Below are positions 33,510 to 48,500 of a stretch of DNA of 64,000 nucleotides, in pieces; the first letter of the stretch is position 1, and each line of letters begins with the position of its first letter. The position numbers were made by a program, and so were the translations under genes. Under the pieces are notes generated by a model, which searched no databases, had not been told where the DNA came from, and was given only the letters and a program-made list of their open reading frames with translations. This DNA comes from Tubulanus polymorphus. Its lineage: Eukaryota; Nemertea; Palaeonemertea; Tubulaniformes; Tubulanidae. The DNA lies in the NCBI RefSeq assembly GCF_964204645.1, contig NC_134025.1, positions 5,771,001 through 5,835,000 of the forward strand, read 5' to 3'.

Positions 33510-36500
33510 CTAGTAAAGAAGGAAATCATTAAGAGTTATTATACCAGGACTACTATATTAAGAGAGTACAATACCTCGTACGGAATTAAATTTCATAAGG
33601 TTTTTGATAAAGGGCTCAGCAATAATTCTATGCGTAGATTTTTCTATTGTCTTTTTAACGGATATTCAATACTTACGTCATTTTCTGGGGCATTTTCACT
33701 CCTTTCAACTCTGCTAGACGTGATGCAACAAAGTCACTACCAGATGGCACTCCACCATGGGCTGCAAGATATTGACGAATTCGCGCATTGCAGGAAAATT
33801 TGTCATATCCTTTCATACGATCTTTCACCGCCTGTAATTCGAAAACAATAAACATTTATATCCATATGAAGTTTATGTTTATCATCGTACAGTTACTACT
33901 GAACAACTAATGGTAATTTACCCTTTCAGTAAAATCAATTTGTGTTGGTCCAGACACTTTGACATCAACTAACTCATCGATCACAGCGTTTTTATTATCA
34001 ACAGATTTCACATGACGGAATGCAATATCCAGTGCAGCTCGACCGGTCACCATACCTCCGCCAATCAGAGATTGTGCGGTTTCTGTCTTACGGGCTCGAG
34101 AGAAGAACAGATCTTGGCAGATAATCTTAAGAGCCTGAAATAGAAAATAATTAAGAAGTAACTGCAGGGCGATTATAATTCAAGAACCAAATACACTTAT
34201 ACCGACTTATTCATAACTTACCTTATAGAATTGTCTGAGGAAAAGTGGATTTGCATCATTTGTCAAATCATCAACCTTTATATGAGACAAACAATGCAAT
34301 ACAACCACAACAAAGTCACCAATTGATTCCATTCTTTCTTTCCGTATGAACAAAATTTTCTTTTCATGAGAATAGAAGAATGAATTGCGGAATGCATTAT
34401 TTGTGTAATTGTTCGGTGGAAGATTTGTCGCTAGTAAAAGAGTAACTTCAGGTGTTTTCATCATTTTCTGCAGGATGTGTGTAATGAAAACGCCAAATCG
34501 ATAGATTACAAACTGACTCGGTGAGACAGAAGTTATATCAACTGGCACGACTTTTCCAGAGCAAGTCCACTGCGCATCTTTCACATCGATGTAAGGTGTG
34601 TCATAGTCAGCGCCTAGAATTATGGAATGAAAAGTTTACATCAAACTTCAGTTATATAATGATATCCATCGGTATTTAACAATCTAAAAAACATACCTTC
34701 AATTCTATTAGTGGTAAAATCAGCAGACCCAGTTTTCTTCTCCAAAATATCTTCCAAGTCATTGATTTGTTTAAACAATGGGGATGCCATTAAAAGATTA
34801 ATGTAATCCTGTTCTGGTATTCCAGTTGTAGAGAATGGACCAATTTGCGGCTGAGGATAAGTAAAACAACAATATATGGAAAATTTGTCTTTCTTCTTAA
34901 ATTTGATTGCAAAATAATAACAATATATGTAGAAGGATTACCTGTTGCTGGGATTGTACCTTAGGCGCAGCCTTGGCTTCGATCATTGCCTCTTTTTGCA
35001 ATTGAACTTCTTTTTTAGCAGCAACTAACATTTCTTGCTTATTATGGTCTTCTTCTTCAAGTTGAGCCTCTTTCCCAATGCGTGCTTCTTCTGTTGCTTT
35101 CCGTTTGTTACGACGCGCTTTTAATTTTGCCTCAATCAATGATTTGTGTCGATCCTGGTCTTTCTTCATATTGTCTTCGAATTTCTTTTTACTTTTTTCA
35201 TGTTCCTGCATGAAGGTTGATACATGATTAAAAAGGGTAACAGAAAACAATCCAGTTTGAATATCAACTATAAAACTAGATATTTATTCTTACTTCAAGC
35301 AGACGTTTCCTCTCATCTTCAGTTGCATTAGACAATGAGAGTGCCTCCATCTCACGTTTTTGTTGCTCCTCAAATTTCTGTCTTCGGACACGTTCACGCT
35401 CTGCGAGTCGTTCTTTTTCCAGTTGTTCTTGCCGTTTTTGTTCTTCAATCAATTCAGTCTCCAGGTTTCTGTCAATACAAACAATAATTTAAGTAGTTTC
35501 ATTATACTTATGAATATCCTAAGAATATTTCTGCTGTTGCATATATTGTACATACTGATATTTCTGCTTGAGTTGTTTCATTTTTTCTTCTTCACGATTC
35601 TTAGATTCTGCTTTTTGTCTTTCTAATTCTTGTTGTAATTCTTTGAGTGTATTGTTTCGATATTCTTCAGCATCTTCATGTGCTTTTTTAGCTCGTTCTT
35701 CGTAGTCCTACATATGTATCGGATGATGAGAAATTTGAATTTACCTATTCAGAGTCACTCATATCAATAGAAAAGTGCTTTTGTTTACCTTGACAAGTTT
35801 TTCCTCAGGGCTCAATCGTTTCATTGCATCAAATATTTCTTGCAGTTGTTTTTCTTTAAGTTCAAGACGAGCATTCATATGTTTAGCTTCCATTCGTGGT
35901 ACAACATTTTTCTCTGCTTGTATAACCATTTGAACCGTCAAATTATCGAAGTCATGCAACTGGCGCTGAAATGCATAGTTATGTTGTAATAAACAGAATG
36001 CGATCATAGTTTGATTTATACGAGCTACCGTAAGATTAGGTACACACTTCATGATCTTTCTTTAGCTCTTCTTTCCTTTGAATCAGCTCATTTGGAGACA
36101 TGGCTGCTGCATTAGCTGTTAGATCGAGTAGTTCCTGTTCATAAGCTGATATTAGGGTTTCTCGGCCTTGTTGTCGTTGTTCTTCCATTTGAGAACGAGC
36201 CTCAGCTTTAGCAGCTTCTAGCTCACGTTCCAATTGTTCTTCAAGGTGTACTGCCTCTTTCATATGACGTTGGCGTAACACTCCATATATCATGTTCTCC
36301 GCTTGTTCTCCCGATTTTCCCTACAAGTGAGATTCAGTTGTTTGGTATTGGAAAAAAATTACGTACGGGTTTACAAATAAATACACAAAGACTTAGAGCT
36401 TAAGAGATTCTTACTTTTAAAGAACCTTTCAGAGTTGTGCCTTCAAGATCTTTAGCCATATCAGCATTTAAAGCATCCCGCTCTTGTTGCTGATTCAAGA

Positions 36501-39500
36501 GTGCCTTCGTCATTTCTAAATTCTGTTTTTCAGCCAATCGTTCTGCTTTCTTTCTGCGACGCTCTTCCAGCTATATACCGGGTATAGAACAAAATTCATT
36601 AAAAGTTCATCTACTTGAATATAATTCTTAGACAGCTGGTAAACCATAAGATTATCATTTTCACAAACCTTAGCTTGAATTGATTTCTTTTGTCGATCCT
36701 TTTCACCCGCCAAATTGTTTCTTATTTTTTCTAGCTCTTCTTCATGCTGAGCAATAAGTCGATCACATTCTGACTGGCTCAGATTCTTAGAATTCATTTC
36801 CATTTCACGCTCGAATTTTGCATTATGAGCATCAATAGCTAATTTAATCTGTCCAGCTACTTGTTTATCTGTGACATAAGGCATTATTCTATGTAGACAT
36901 ATCAAGATATTTCAAAAGAATTCTTAAAATGAATATTCATTAATAGGACAGCCTTGATTTTACTTCACTCTACTCTGGTTTTCAGTATCTTGTTAAAGAA
37001 TTAAAGTTAAATGCATTTTAACTTTCCATACCTATAGCATGTGTTTCTTCATATAATACATCATTAATTTCAGCATCAAGTTCATGTTGTTCTGCCCTCT
37101 GTTGTTTTTCCATATCTACCTGAGCTAGCAACTGCTCATTAACTAACTTCTGCTGTTCATCTGACAATTTATCACCATTAAGCGTTTCACTAATCTTTGT
37201 TATAACTTCTTCCATTTCTTCATCACCCTTGGCAGCCTACAGAAAATTTATTCCAACATATTTTTCCAGGAAAAAGTGAAACACTTAAAAATTATCTTCA
37301 TATACATGTATATCAATTACCAATACCTTTGCTTTGGTTATTCTATCTAGCTCTTTAGCTACTGCCTTCTCTTTCTCCATTTCTTCACGCATTCGTTTTT
37401 TTGCTGCCAATTTTGCCAGCAAGGCATCTTTCTGACTATTCATTTGATCATTATAGTGTTTAGTTATATTTCGGACTTCGTTCAAATGTTGTTCCATAAT
37501 TTTGTTTCGCTCCTCCTCAGTAGTTCCTTTTAGAGCCTTCTCCATTGTCTGATTTTCTAAACGTTCAAGCTCCTCCTTCAAAACAACACAAATAACCAAA
37601 TTCAGCCTCTTAATCAACATTTGAAATATCAGTTACCGTAAGCAAATAATTACCTTTTGCAATCGTTTCATGACATCCATCAATGCATTCTCTTCTTTCT
37701 TACGATCAGTTTCCTCTTGTAATTCAACTGTCTTTTCATATTGAGATTTCTCTGAAGCATCCAAACTTTGCACATTCTCAATCATCTTGCGACGTTTGTC
37801 TTTTCTAGCTCGAAGTTTGTTACGCCAAGACCCGTTGTATGTTTTATTCTCTGCATTCTTCTTCTCCAATGCCTTTATGGAATCATCTGTTTTAGGGCCT
37901 CCTATTACAAAAAAAAAACAAAATTAATTACATAAGTAAACAGCTTATTGAGTTGTGATTTGAAAGTAACCATTAATATGAATTAATCTTACCAAAATGT
38001 AACGCCTTTATACGGGCAAGCATTGCTTCATTATCGGTTTTATCATCTTCCTGGCATGATGCTAGCTCTAGATCAGCCAACATTTTAGCTTGCACCTGTG
38101 CTAATACAAGCAAATCATGGTTCATCTCTTCATGACTTGGAATGTGTATGTCAGGAACTGTATCTACAGGTATATTCATTGTTTGTGCCTCTTCAATGTG
38201 TTTTTTATGAAGGTCTTTCTTCTTTTGTCGGCGTCGATCGAGTAACTTCTGACGTAATGCAATGAGCTGGTTTTCTTTCTGCTTCTCGAGATTATCTGTG
38301 AGTTTTTGGAGTGCGTTCTGGTAGTCACTCATCAACTTGTCTTTTTCAGCTTCAGATTTTGCATTCTTTAATTTCTTATACAGATCTTCTTTGACATCAG
38401 ATATAGCATTATTTTTCTTTTCCTGGAAATCTTTCAGCAAATCATTTACTTCCTTTATTTCATTAGCGCGTAGATCGCTTTCTAATTTTGCAGCTTCAAA
38501 TGCCTGTTTCTCAAATAAATCCTTCTTCAATCTATCCTGTTCTTCTTGTGTTAAGTCTTTTCCTTTTTTAGAATTGATTGCATCTGTATCAACTAATGCT
38601 GTGACATTTGTTGTGGTCTGTATATCCGATGTGACGGTAGGAACTATTGCTCTTTGAACCGGTTGCATATCCTCTTTCCTTCTTATATCATGCTGTACAG
38701 CAGCAACTGTTACTTTCGGGTGTTGTGCTTGAGGCTGTTGTTCATTTCCGAAAATGTTTATATTTGTATTATTACCTTGTATCAGATTCAGTAATTCAGG
38801 GCTAAGCACGAAAGGTCCACCACTCTCTAACATTGCAATCAACTGTTTCAGAAGGGGTACAAGTTCTTCATTTGATGACGCCGATGTGAGATCTGAATCA
38901 CCATATACACCAGGTAGCATTGAATCATAATCCCCAGCAATAACAAGAGATCCAGTCATCACTGCTTTAGCTTCATTCGCAAGTATTTCAGCCCTTTCCC
39001 TTGCATACTCTAATGCACAATGAGCTTCATCTAGGTTTTCTGAGCGAGTCATAACCTGATCATGTAGTTCCATTTGAAGATGAGCCCTTGCTTGATTGTG
39101 TCGTTGTTTTTGGGTGTTCACTGCATCTGGATTCATGGAGCCTTCTAGCTCAAGTATTCTATCTTGGAACTTTTCTTCTTCTGTAACTAGCTTAGCAAAG
39201 AACTTCCGGACTGTTTCAGTAAATTTGCTATTCATAGAATGGTATTTTGTCTCATTTTTATGTTCTTCTTGGTCAGCATACATCAATACATTTAGAACAG
39301 AAGGTGGCAACACTGATGATATCTCTTCTTCTGCATCAGACCTGCGTTTCACTTCACGTTTTGCATTCTCTTCACAATCCTGCGTCTTGTCGAGAATCAT
39401 TTGAGTTTCATCGTCTACTTGCTTTGAATTAAGTTGCTCAACATCATGAAGTAAATTCTGTGACAATTTGAATTCATCGCCGGTGACTTCTTCCTCGCCA

Positions 39501-42500
39501 TTACGCTGGCGACGCCAGTAACCGCGTCTAGCAGCTATTTCTTCTTCAAGCATGGCAACAGCACCAAGAGGAGGCTTTCGTTTTTTATGCCCTCGTGAAG
39601 ACTGAGTAACAGGCACAACTGTATTAGTTTCAACATTCATACGTACACCTATAACTGGGCTTAAATCACCAGTAATTAGATCAACTGCCTTTTTACCCAA
39701 CTGTATTGGCACTAACCCTGCAAAATAGGAAATACAAACATCATTACGAGTGATCCTGAAATCAAAAACTATGTTTTCTATAAAAACATATGTATCATAT
39801 TCAAACCTTGGCCTTCTGGGTCTTCCATGGTACCACCTAATGGTACAATGCGGTCAGTCATTCTATCACGTTCGGCTCCTAATATTGGCACTTCTCGACC
39901 GGATCCAGATCTATCTAACATATTCATCCCGATCAATATTGGTAATAACTGTCCAGTTCTCACATACTCATACATTCCTAAATGCAACAAAGTGGCAAGC
40001 TTTTAAATACCAGTAGTTATTTCCTAAGGAGATATGTTCACAACAAAGTGATAACTAACCAGGACATCCACCACTAGTAGCAAGCATATTAGCTCGTTCA
40101 GCACGTCTATCAATATCATGAATAGTATGTAATAACTGAGTTTTCATGTGAACGCGAGTTTTAGCCAATTCTTTGAGAGCTGTTTCCATCATGCTCTCCT
40201 CATGACGCGTGTTTAATGATGCGCCAGATTCGACAGCCTCTGATCCTGAAATGATAACATACATACAGTTTATATTCATAACTGCTAGACCTCTCTAATA
40301 AAGATGCATATACAGAAAAGAAATCTAACCTGTGACGCCTTCCTTATACTGTCTCAAAGTATCTAACACTCTGGCTTCACACGCCAAGACACTAGCATCC
40401 AATAAAGCCTGATATCCACCAGAAGAGGGAAGTAATGAGTCATTCTCAATTATTCCAGAATGAATCGATACTGATTTACCACTGCGTACATCAACGAATG
40501 TATCTCCTGGAATGATTGGTACCGTTTTTTGTTGCTCCGTGGTTCTGTACCCACCAATCGGTATAACATCACCCGTTTTTGAATCTATGGACACACTAAG
40601 AATAGGAATCGGTTCACCAGATATCGGATCGATCATCATTGATCCGATTTCAATGGCGATAGGTAAACCACTCACAGGATCTGTGTGAGAACCACCGACT
40701 GGATAAACCGTTCCAGTTTCTGGATGAATTGTCATAGCAACAATTGGAACATGAATTCCAGTATGTGGATCTGCAACCGGATTGCCATATTTCAAATCTG
40801 CTTTTCTTTCTAACGGTTTCAGCTTGATTTGTTTTGGTTTTTCAGTGTTTGAATCAGTCGGATAAGGAATGTATGGAATCAGATACTCGTCAGTTCGACC
40901 AGCCTCACCTAATTGAAAAATTGTATATAACAGTTATCTGAACAAATGGTTAAAATGTTGGCGCAGTCAATGATCTTCAGAGATAATTTATGAACATCAC
41001 TAACCAGTAGCTGAATCTGCAGTGAACACAAGTCTCGATGATACAGCATCAAAGGAGATATTGCCAGCAATTGGTAACACATGTCCAGTTTGTGGATGCA
41101 GGAAATAGTTGCTTGGAACTGGAGTTACTGTTCCATCAGAACTGATCATTTTACTATTCTTAACAGGAATAATTAACCCAGTTTCATCCATGCGCAATAA
41201 ATTTGTGTCTTTGATACTCATGTTTGGACCTGAAATGACAAAGTGAAAAGAATATGGCAAAGATTTTCATAGTGAAGTCGCATTTGGGTGTCAAAAAGAG
41301 CTAACCTAGAAGATCCTGTTTGGTCAGAGGTTCAGCTGAATTTGGTTGGACTAACTGGCCACCAATTCCCTGTCCAAGTACGCCCCATGCGCCGAGTCTC
41401 TCACACTCATGCGTGACCTCTGCTGACATTCGTTGCAATAAAGCACCAACACGTCCAGCAGTCGCCTTGTGTAACTGTTCATCAAATCCACCATTTTTCA
41501 CCAGCTGTCCACGTTGCAGTTTAACTGCATGTTCTTTCAGAAGGCGAATAGCTTCACGCAATGGAGACTCAAATGAAACCTACATCAAACGTATTGGAGA
41601 ATTTATAAAACTTTTCACACAAACTTAATTCTATAATTCATCACAAATCGATAGAATGAACACAAACCTGGTGCTCTTCACGACACTTTTCATCTTCCTC
41701 CATCAGATCATGTTGTCGTTCTAACACCATCAAGAATTTTGAACCTAAACCTTTTCTTCTTTCGAGCTCAGCCTCTAATTCCGTTAATTTCTGCTTGTAG
41801 GCATCCAGATCACCAGGATTGGCCAACGTACTTCGACCCTTCAGGTTCATTTTGGCCGCCCAAAGACCTTTCAGAGATACAGCTTGGTTTGCCACTTTTT
41901 GATACAATCCTTTTACCTCATCTTTCTGTTTCCCGAGCGCAGAAGTGATATCACGCGACTGTTTTGACAAAGTTTCATACAGAGTGTTTGCATCGAATGC
42001 CTCTAAATCAACCTGTTGATCATAATCCCAGAATTCATCACCTTTCACTTCTTCATTTCCGACTAAAAACAAACAGCAATGTGTGATAATCTAAATTTTG
42101 TGTTTCTCCTCAAAATATCTATTCGTTATTCTATCCAAAGTAAAATTACCATTGATAGGCTGGCCTGGATCCTCGCTTTGTTCTGAATTCAACATCTCCA
42201 TGTTTCGATGATATTTCTTGACAGGATGAACAGTTGAACCTTTACTTGAGTAATCATCGAAGTTATACATTCGAGTAGCCATACGATAGAGTGTAACGCT
42301 GTAGATATTCTTAGACCAACCATAACGACGGAACAAAACCTATAAATAAATGAGAAATAACAAATCTTCACTACTGGGTCTCTAAACTTAGGGTTTTACT
42401 GTTACTGTTTGTTTTACTCACCAAAATGATAATTATCAAGATTATAACGAGGACAAATGCCATGAGTAAAACAGCGATCATTTCCCAGTCTGGGGTTTGA

Positions 42501-45500
42501 AGTATGTTGTTATCAAGGGAAATACTATTCTGGACAATATTTGTAGCAGTTGGTGGGAAGAATGGTCCTGTAGTGGCACATTGAACGTTTGGTGGCATCA
42601 CCGAAATATACTGAAATGAAAGAAATATCCAGAATCAGATTCATCATATTCCATACTAATATCATTACACTGAATCTTAAGAATATATATTATTTTTACC
42701 ATTTTTTTGTTCAGGTTGGAACTCAGATAGAAAACGTAAACACCACCTTCGGTAAATTTATACGAGAACAGAGTCGAAGTTGATGACGCAAGAGCCATTT
42801 GCTCAGCCAAATTTCGGAAACCACCATAATCAAATTTCGAGTTGGTGTTGTACAGATTATTCCTGAAAGGAAAATGGATGTGAGCTCATCACATATAACG
42901 AATAATCAAAAATATCTCATTCTTGTTTAGAAACATACTTGTCATAAATTGGATAATGCTCATTTGAAACTATCATGAACAACATCTCTCCATTTTCAAG
43001 GCAAATTGATGGATTTTTTATTCCTGACAGTATATTCGTTGGAGAAGATGGGGTGGTTGCAGACAGCAGACGTCTTCGTGTCTGAAAACCGCCGACAGGA
43101 TTATTGGTATAGTTTCCAGTCACAGTGCCTTTAGCATTCGATAACAATACTGATTGCAAGCTATCGGGATCAGGATCATATCCTCCAGTGATTCCATCAC
43201 TACCCATTTCCATAAAGTAGATCGCATTTGACGTATTTGATAGTGAATCACATTGACTTTTGCTGATCGAGTTGGCAGAATTGATCACTCGGTCCATATT
43301 GGATGATGGAATCTCAAACTGTAGAAAACAATTAATTCGTCAGTGATGTGGATTTGTTATTTCGCATTTTAACATCATTCTATCGAATAATGATTGTGTC
43401 ACCTTATTTGTGCCATTACGATCAGTAATACGAATGAATGGTTCCAATGGAGGTTCAGGACAATGGAAGGTAGCTCGGTTCTTCTGAGATTGACGGCATG
43501 ATGCATCACACACTTGTTCTAGGTCTTGTACTTTACACTTACATAAACCAAGCGTTCGATCATATCCAACATAGTCGGATGGTTGATCACAGAACTGTAA
43601 AACAACATAAATGTCAATTTAGCGTGGAAATCAATTTGGAGACAAGAAATGAATGTTGAATTTCACCGACCTTTTCACGACAATAGGTAACCCATTGTGA
43701 GTCTGTCATACACTGCCCATCTTGGGATCGATAACTGCCCTCTGCACATAGGTCATACACAATTTTGACACAGTCTTGTTCGCGGCCATCCATCGTTTGG
43801 TATCCAGCCTGACATGGACATGTTCTATCACTTGGCTGAAAAATCAAACATCCGGATATAAATACAGGCAAACCTACTTCATCCCTGATGTTCTTTAGTC
43901 CAATTTTAGTACTGATACCATCGATACACATACCTGGAAATCTCTGCCAGCTCCTGTGCACACGCAGGTACTCTGTCCAGTTTTAGTCTGTGCCGAATCA
44001 CCACCACAAGGGAAACAACTTTTCTGAGCAACAAGATGATTGAAATAATTGACAGGGCAGAGTAAACAGTCTACGAGACCTTCAGCTCTTTCACTAGGGC
44101 TGTACGTTCCAGGTGGACAAACAAGAGGATAAGAGGAAGACTTAGGGCAGTAGTAGCCTGAAATTGAAACATATTATAACATCATATTCTATACACAATT
44201 AGTGACAACATACCTATAATGAACTAGTTCAGAGTCTAATATTACCTGCAGGGCAAGGGTAGGAATTGGTTGAGTTGAACCCAAAAACTGCACTACTATT
44301 ACCCAAAGGCTCATCAGTAGTAGCAACAGCTTTACAAACAATGCCTGCTCTACAGGGACGACATGTTTTCCGATCAGCATCATTTCCGTATGTACCAGGT
44401 TTACAAGGCTCACATGTATCGCTGAATGTGGCACGAGGAGATCCATCATATTCTTTATATCCGAGAGGACACTTTTGAGGTTCTTTGGCACCTGAAAAAG
44501 TATTGATGAACATCTTAAGTTTCCACAATTGAGTGGCTTATAATCTATGGTTTCGAAAATGAACTGTACAAACCAGGACTTGTCCCATTGCAATCAAATC
44601 CACCGCAGTAATGACCAGCAGGACATGGTCGAGGGTAACTCGATCCCAGAGGACAATAGAAACCAGGTGGACATGGTTTTTGAGTTTCAGAGTTGTTACA
44701 ATAATATCCCGGTTGACAGATGGTTTGATTCGACGAACCCGGGGGACAGAAATATCCATCATCACAATCCACTCCAACAACAGTAGCATTTGGATCAGGA
44801 CAATAGAATCCAGCTGGACAAGAGAAGCAATCCGAGACAGGACCGGCACCGACTATATCCCTAAAAATATAATCAGTAAATCATTAAGCTAATAGGATTC
44901 ATTGCATTGAAAAAACAACCACAAAATAGATACAAATATTACCTATATGTTCCTGCAGGACATGGCTCTGGACCGTATGTTGCTTCTGTACAGTAATATC
45001 CAGGTGGACACGGACTTATTGTATAGTTTGACATAGCTTCTAAGTTGCACCAGTATCCTGCCGGGCAAGGTTTACACCAAGTTGAATTCTCAGCCCCTTC
45101 CAAATCATTATAAGTACGAAGTGGACAAGGCGTCATGGGCTGATTGAAAGCGCAGTAGTAGCCAGGGGTGCACATCTTAGCGAAAGTGGAATTTGCCGGG
45201 CATATTCGACCAGCGGGACAAACATCGCACTCAGCAGCGGATTTGGCGCCTTCAAAGTCAATTACTTTTCCAGGTGGACAGGTTTGTGGAATTTTCGTTC
45301 CTGAAGTAATAGACAGTAAATTCTAATTGCATGTCTATAGTATAGTATAGAATATTGCACTGATCAATATTTTTCAAATAACAGGTTTTTCTTACCTGCT
45401 GGACAATAGAACCCTCGAGGACAGAGTGAACCAATCGTCGTATCATTTCCATCAGGATTTGGTACCGAGTTGAAGCGGCGACAAAAGTAACCAGCGGTAC

Positions 45501-48500
45501 AATCTCCAGCTGTCCTACCACCAACACAATACATGCCTACATGAAAATATGAATCGAGAATAAATTAAGTTCATGATGAACTGTAGGATCAAGACTTACC
45601 AATACTTTTGATACTCAAGTCTAGACTCAACTTGTACTTACCGGTTACACATTCCGAGCAATCAGACTCCTGTTCTAATCCTGTAGTCGTATTAGGTGTA
45701 TACATTCCTTTTGGACACAATATTGGATTAATGGTACCATTTGGACAGTAGGAGTGTGGTGGACATACGATTGGTTGGCTACTGTTTTGCAAGCAATAAT
45801 AGCCAGCAGGGCATGTGAGGCAGTCGATAGAGCCGGTGTATGGTTGGTAGGAGCCTGAAATAAGTAGATTTAACTTTTATATTCACAAAACAATTTTCAC
45901 TATTCATTATATGACAAATATAATACAAAAACATAAGTTTACCTGGTGGACAAGCGACTGGGAGATCTGTATTCTTGGGACAATAAAATCCTGGTGGGCA
46001 AGCATAAGCCGTTGGTCTTTCTGCTGTTATTTTGGCATTATTTGGACAATAATATCGTTCAGCACATTCTCCTGATGGTTCTATTAATGCTTCACCATCA
46101 CAATAATAACCAGACTTACATGGATAACAATCGCTTTCGGCAGTGCCCGCTGTAATATTTCTCATTGTACCCCTCGGGCAAACTGTCGCATTTACAGCAC
46201 CTGAAAAAATCATGAATGCCATCATGAATCTCCTATTCAGATGCATGGCGATAATTACAAGCTCAGCATCAAATATCTTACCTTCCAAACAGTAATGACC
46301 AACAGGGCAAGGTCCATTTATACCATCATTTGGACCAGGATGTATGGAACGAGTAACACAAAGATAACCAGCAGAACAGGGGCCAGCTGGAGCCGACAAT
46401 CCAGTTACATTACAGAATTGACCAGGTGAACAGGGTAAACATTGACTTGATTCATTCAGTGAAGTGTATGGATTGAATGAGCCTAAATACAGAAAATAAA
46501 CATGTCTAGCAAACCAAATACATCACTATCTAACACATTTGGGGATGGACCCACAATCCTATAACAAATTAAATGATTTTGAAGACCAGTCTTAAGATTT
46601 TGAGCATGTGCATGCCCTAAAACTTACCCATAGGGCAAGGTATTCCATTGTTATTAGTTCCTTCTGGGCAGTAATAGCCTTTTGGACAAGGCAATGAGGC
46701 ATTCATGCCACGAACAGGACATGTCTGGCCAGATGGACAGTTAAGACAAGCGCCTGAAAAGAAAAATCATCTTAATGAAATTTTTTAATGAAAATTTTGA
46801 AAAACTATGAGACATCTAAGACTTACCTAACTCTTCCTGAGGGGCATATGTTCCTATGTCACAAGATACCTCTTTTACAGCCCCGGCAATACAGTAGTGC
46901 CCTACAGGGCAAATGTAGCCCTTAACACCATCAGTAGGATTTGGAATATTTGACCCAGTTAGACATATAAAACCAGCATTACATGGCAAACTAAAACCTA
47001 AAATTCATTGGAAGTCATTATATTAAGTATTTCTGGACGAAATAAATGCTTTAAAAGGTTTTTTGGGGACCTGATAGATTACCTCGACTCGAACTTTCTG
47101 GAGTACAGTAGTGGCCTGGTTTACAAGGCGCGCAATCAGTGAGATTTTTGTTGCCTTTATTTGTGGCCATTGTACCATCAGGACAAGGCGTTGGTATAAA
47201 GCTGCCCTCCGGACAGTAGTTACCAATCGGACAGCGGAATTCTGGAGGATTTGGAAGCCCAATGCTGCCATTACAGTAATATCTGAAAATAAGCAGCAGT
47301 GATAAAAATTTAGTTCATATGCTTCCTTTTTACCGAACGTTTGAGTAGAATAAACCTTACCCGGCAAAACAAAGACCTTCAGCATCAGAAAGACCAGTAC
47401 TCTGACAATAATAACCCGGGGGACAAGGCTGGCATTCGCTGATGGCTGATCGATGAGTTTGATTGTTGAATGTTGTAGTTGGACACGGGAACTCATTTGC
47501 ACGTTTCGTTCCATTCGGACAATAATGACCAGTTGGACACGACATGTTTGATAGTGTAGAAACAGCAAACAAAGTATTGTCACAGAAATATCCTAAAATG
47601 ATTATAGTAGAAATTTTTGTAACCTTTGCTGAATTCAGTCTGTACTAGAAATGAATATCAAATTCTAATGTACTCAACCTACCTCCCGGACATAGTTTAC
47701 ATTCATATTGGCCTACTTCATTCTGATAGTATCCATTATTGCAGCGAGTTGGAATGGCGCTGTTAGCCAGGCAGAAATGGCCAGTTGGACACATGAAGTC
47801 ATAAGGATCCGGTGTCACTTGTCCAGGTGGGCAATAGAAACCTATAGTTTTAATATTGAAAAGATAGTCAGCAAAGTGTAGGATGCACACATAATATTCA
47901 GAATTGATTTTGTAGGGCTAGCTCAGACTTATAGCCTGAACAATTTATAGCATTGATACACATAGGACTAAATAATCACTAACCTCTTGAGCAGATTCCT
48001 GATACAGTTGATTGACCAGTTTCATTACAGAAAGATCCAGCAGTACACGGAGTACATTGAGCTTGTGACTGTAATCCAGTTCCTGCTGCAAATGTTCCAT
48101 TTCTACATGGCTGTGGAATATCAGTTCCGGTCGGGCAATAATGACCAGGAGGGCAAATAACTTGACGAATCGAGGTAGATGTAGGAGGACAGTACCAGCC
48201 AGCATCGCAGTCACCAGTTGGAGTCGAGAGTCCAATAGAATCACAGTATTTTCCAGCTGTACAGTTTATCATAGCAGGAGAGCCTTCTGGACAATAATAT
48301 CCAGCTTGACATTGACCTCCATTGCTGGTTGGCTAAAATGTACATATGTTATTAGCTATCTTACCCTGGTAATACTGATTTAATAGCTGAGACAAAAGAA
48401 AACATGACTTACCATTGACTTGACAGCACCAGATTCACAATACCATCCAGCAGTACAAGGAGCGGTTGGGAAAGCATTATTATACCCTTCACAATACATT

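Noticed and set aside
42371-45000. Two separate minus-strand genes (ectodomain and coiled-coil protein)
   Set aside because: Exon phases agree through the transmembrane exon and on both sides, and no stop, poly(A) signal or promoter-like stretch separates them.
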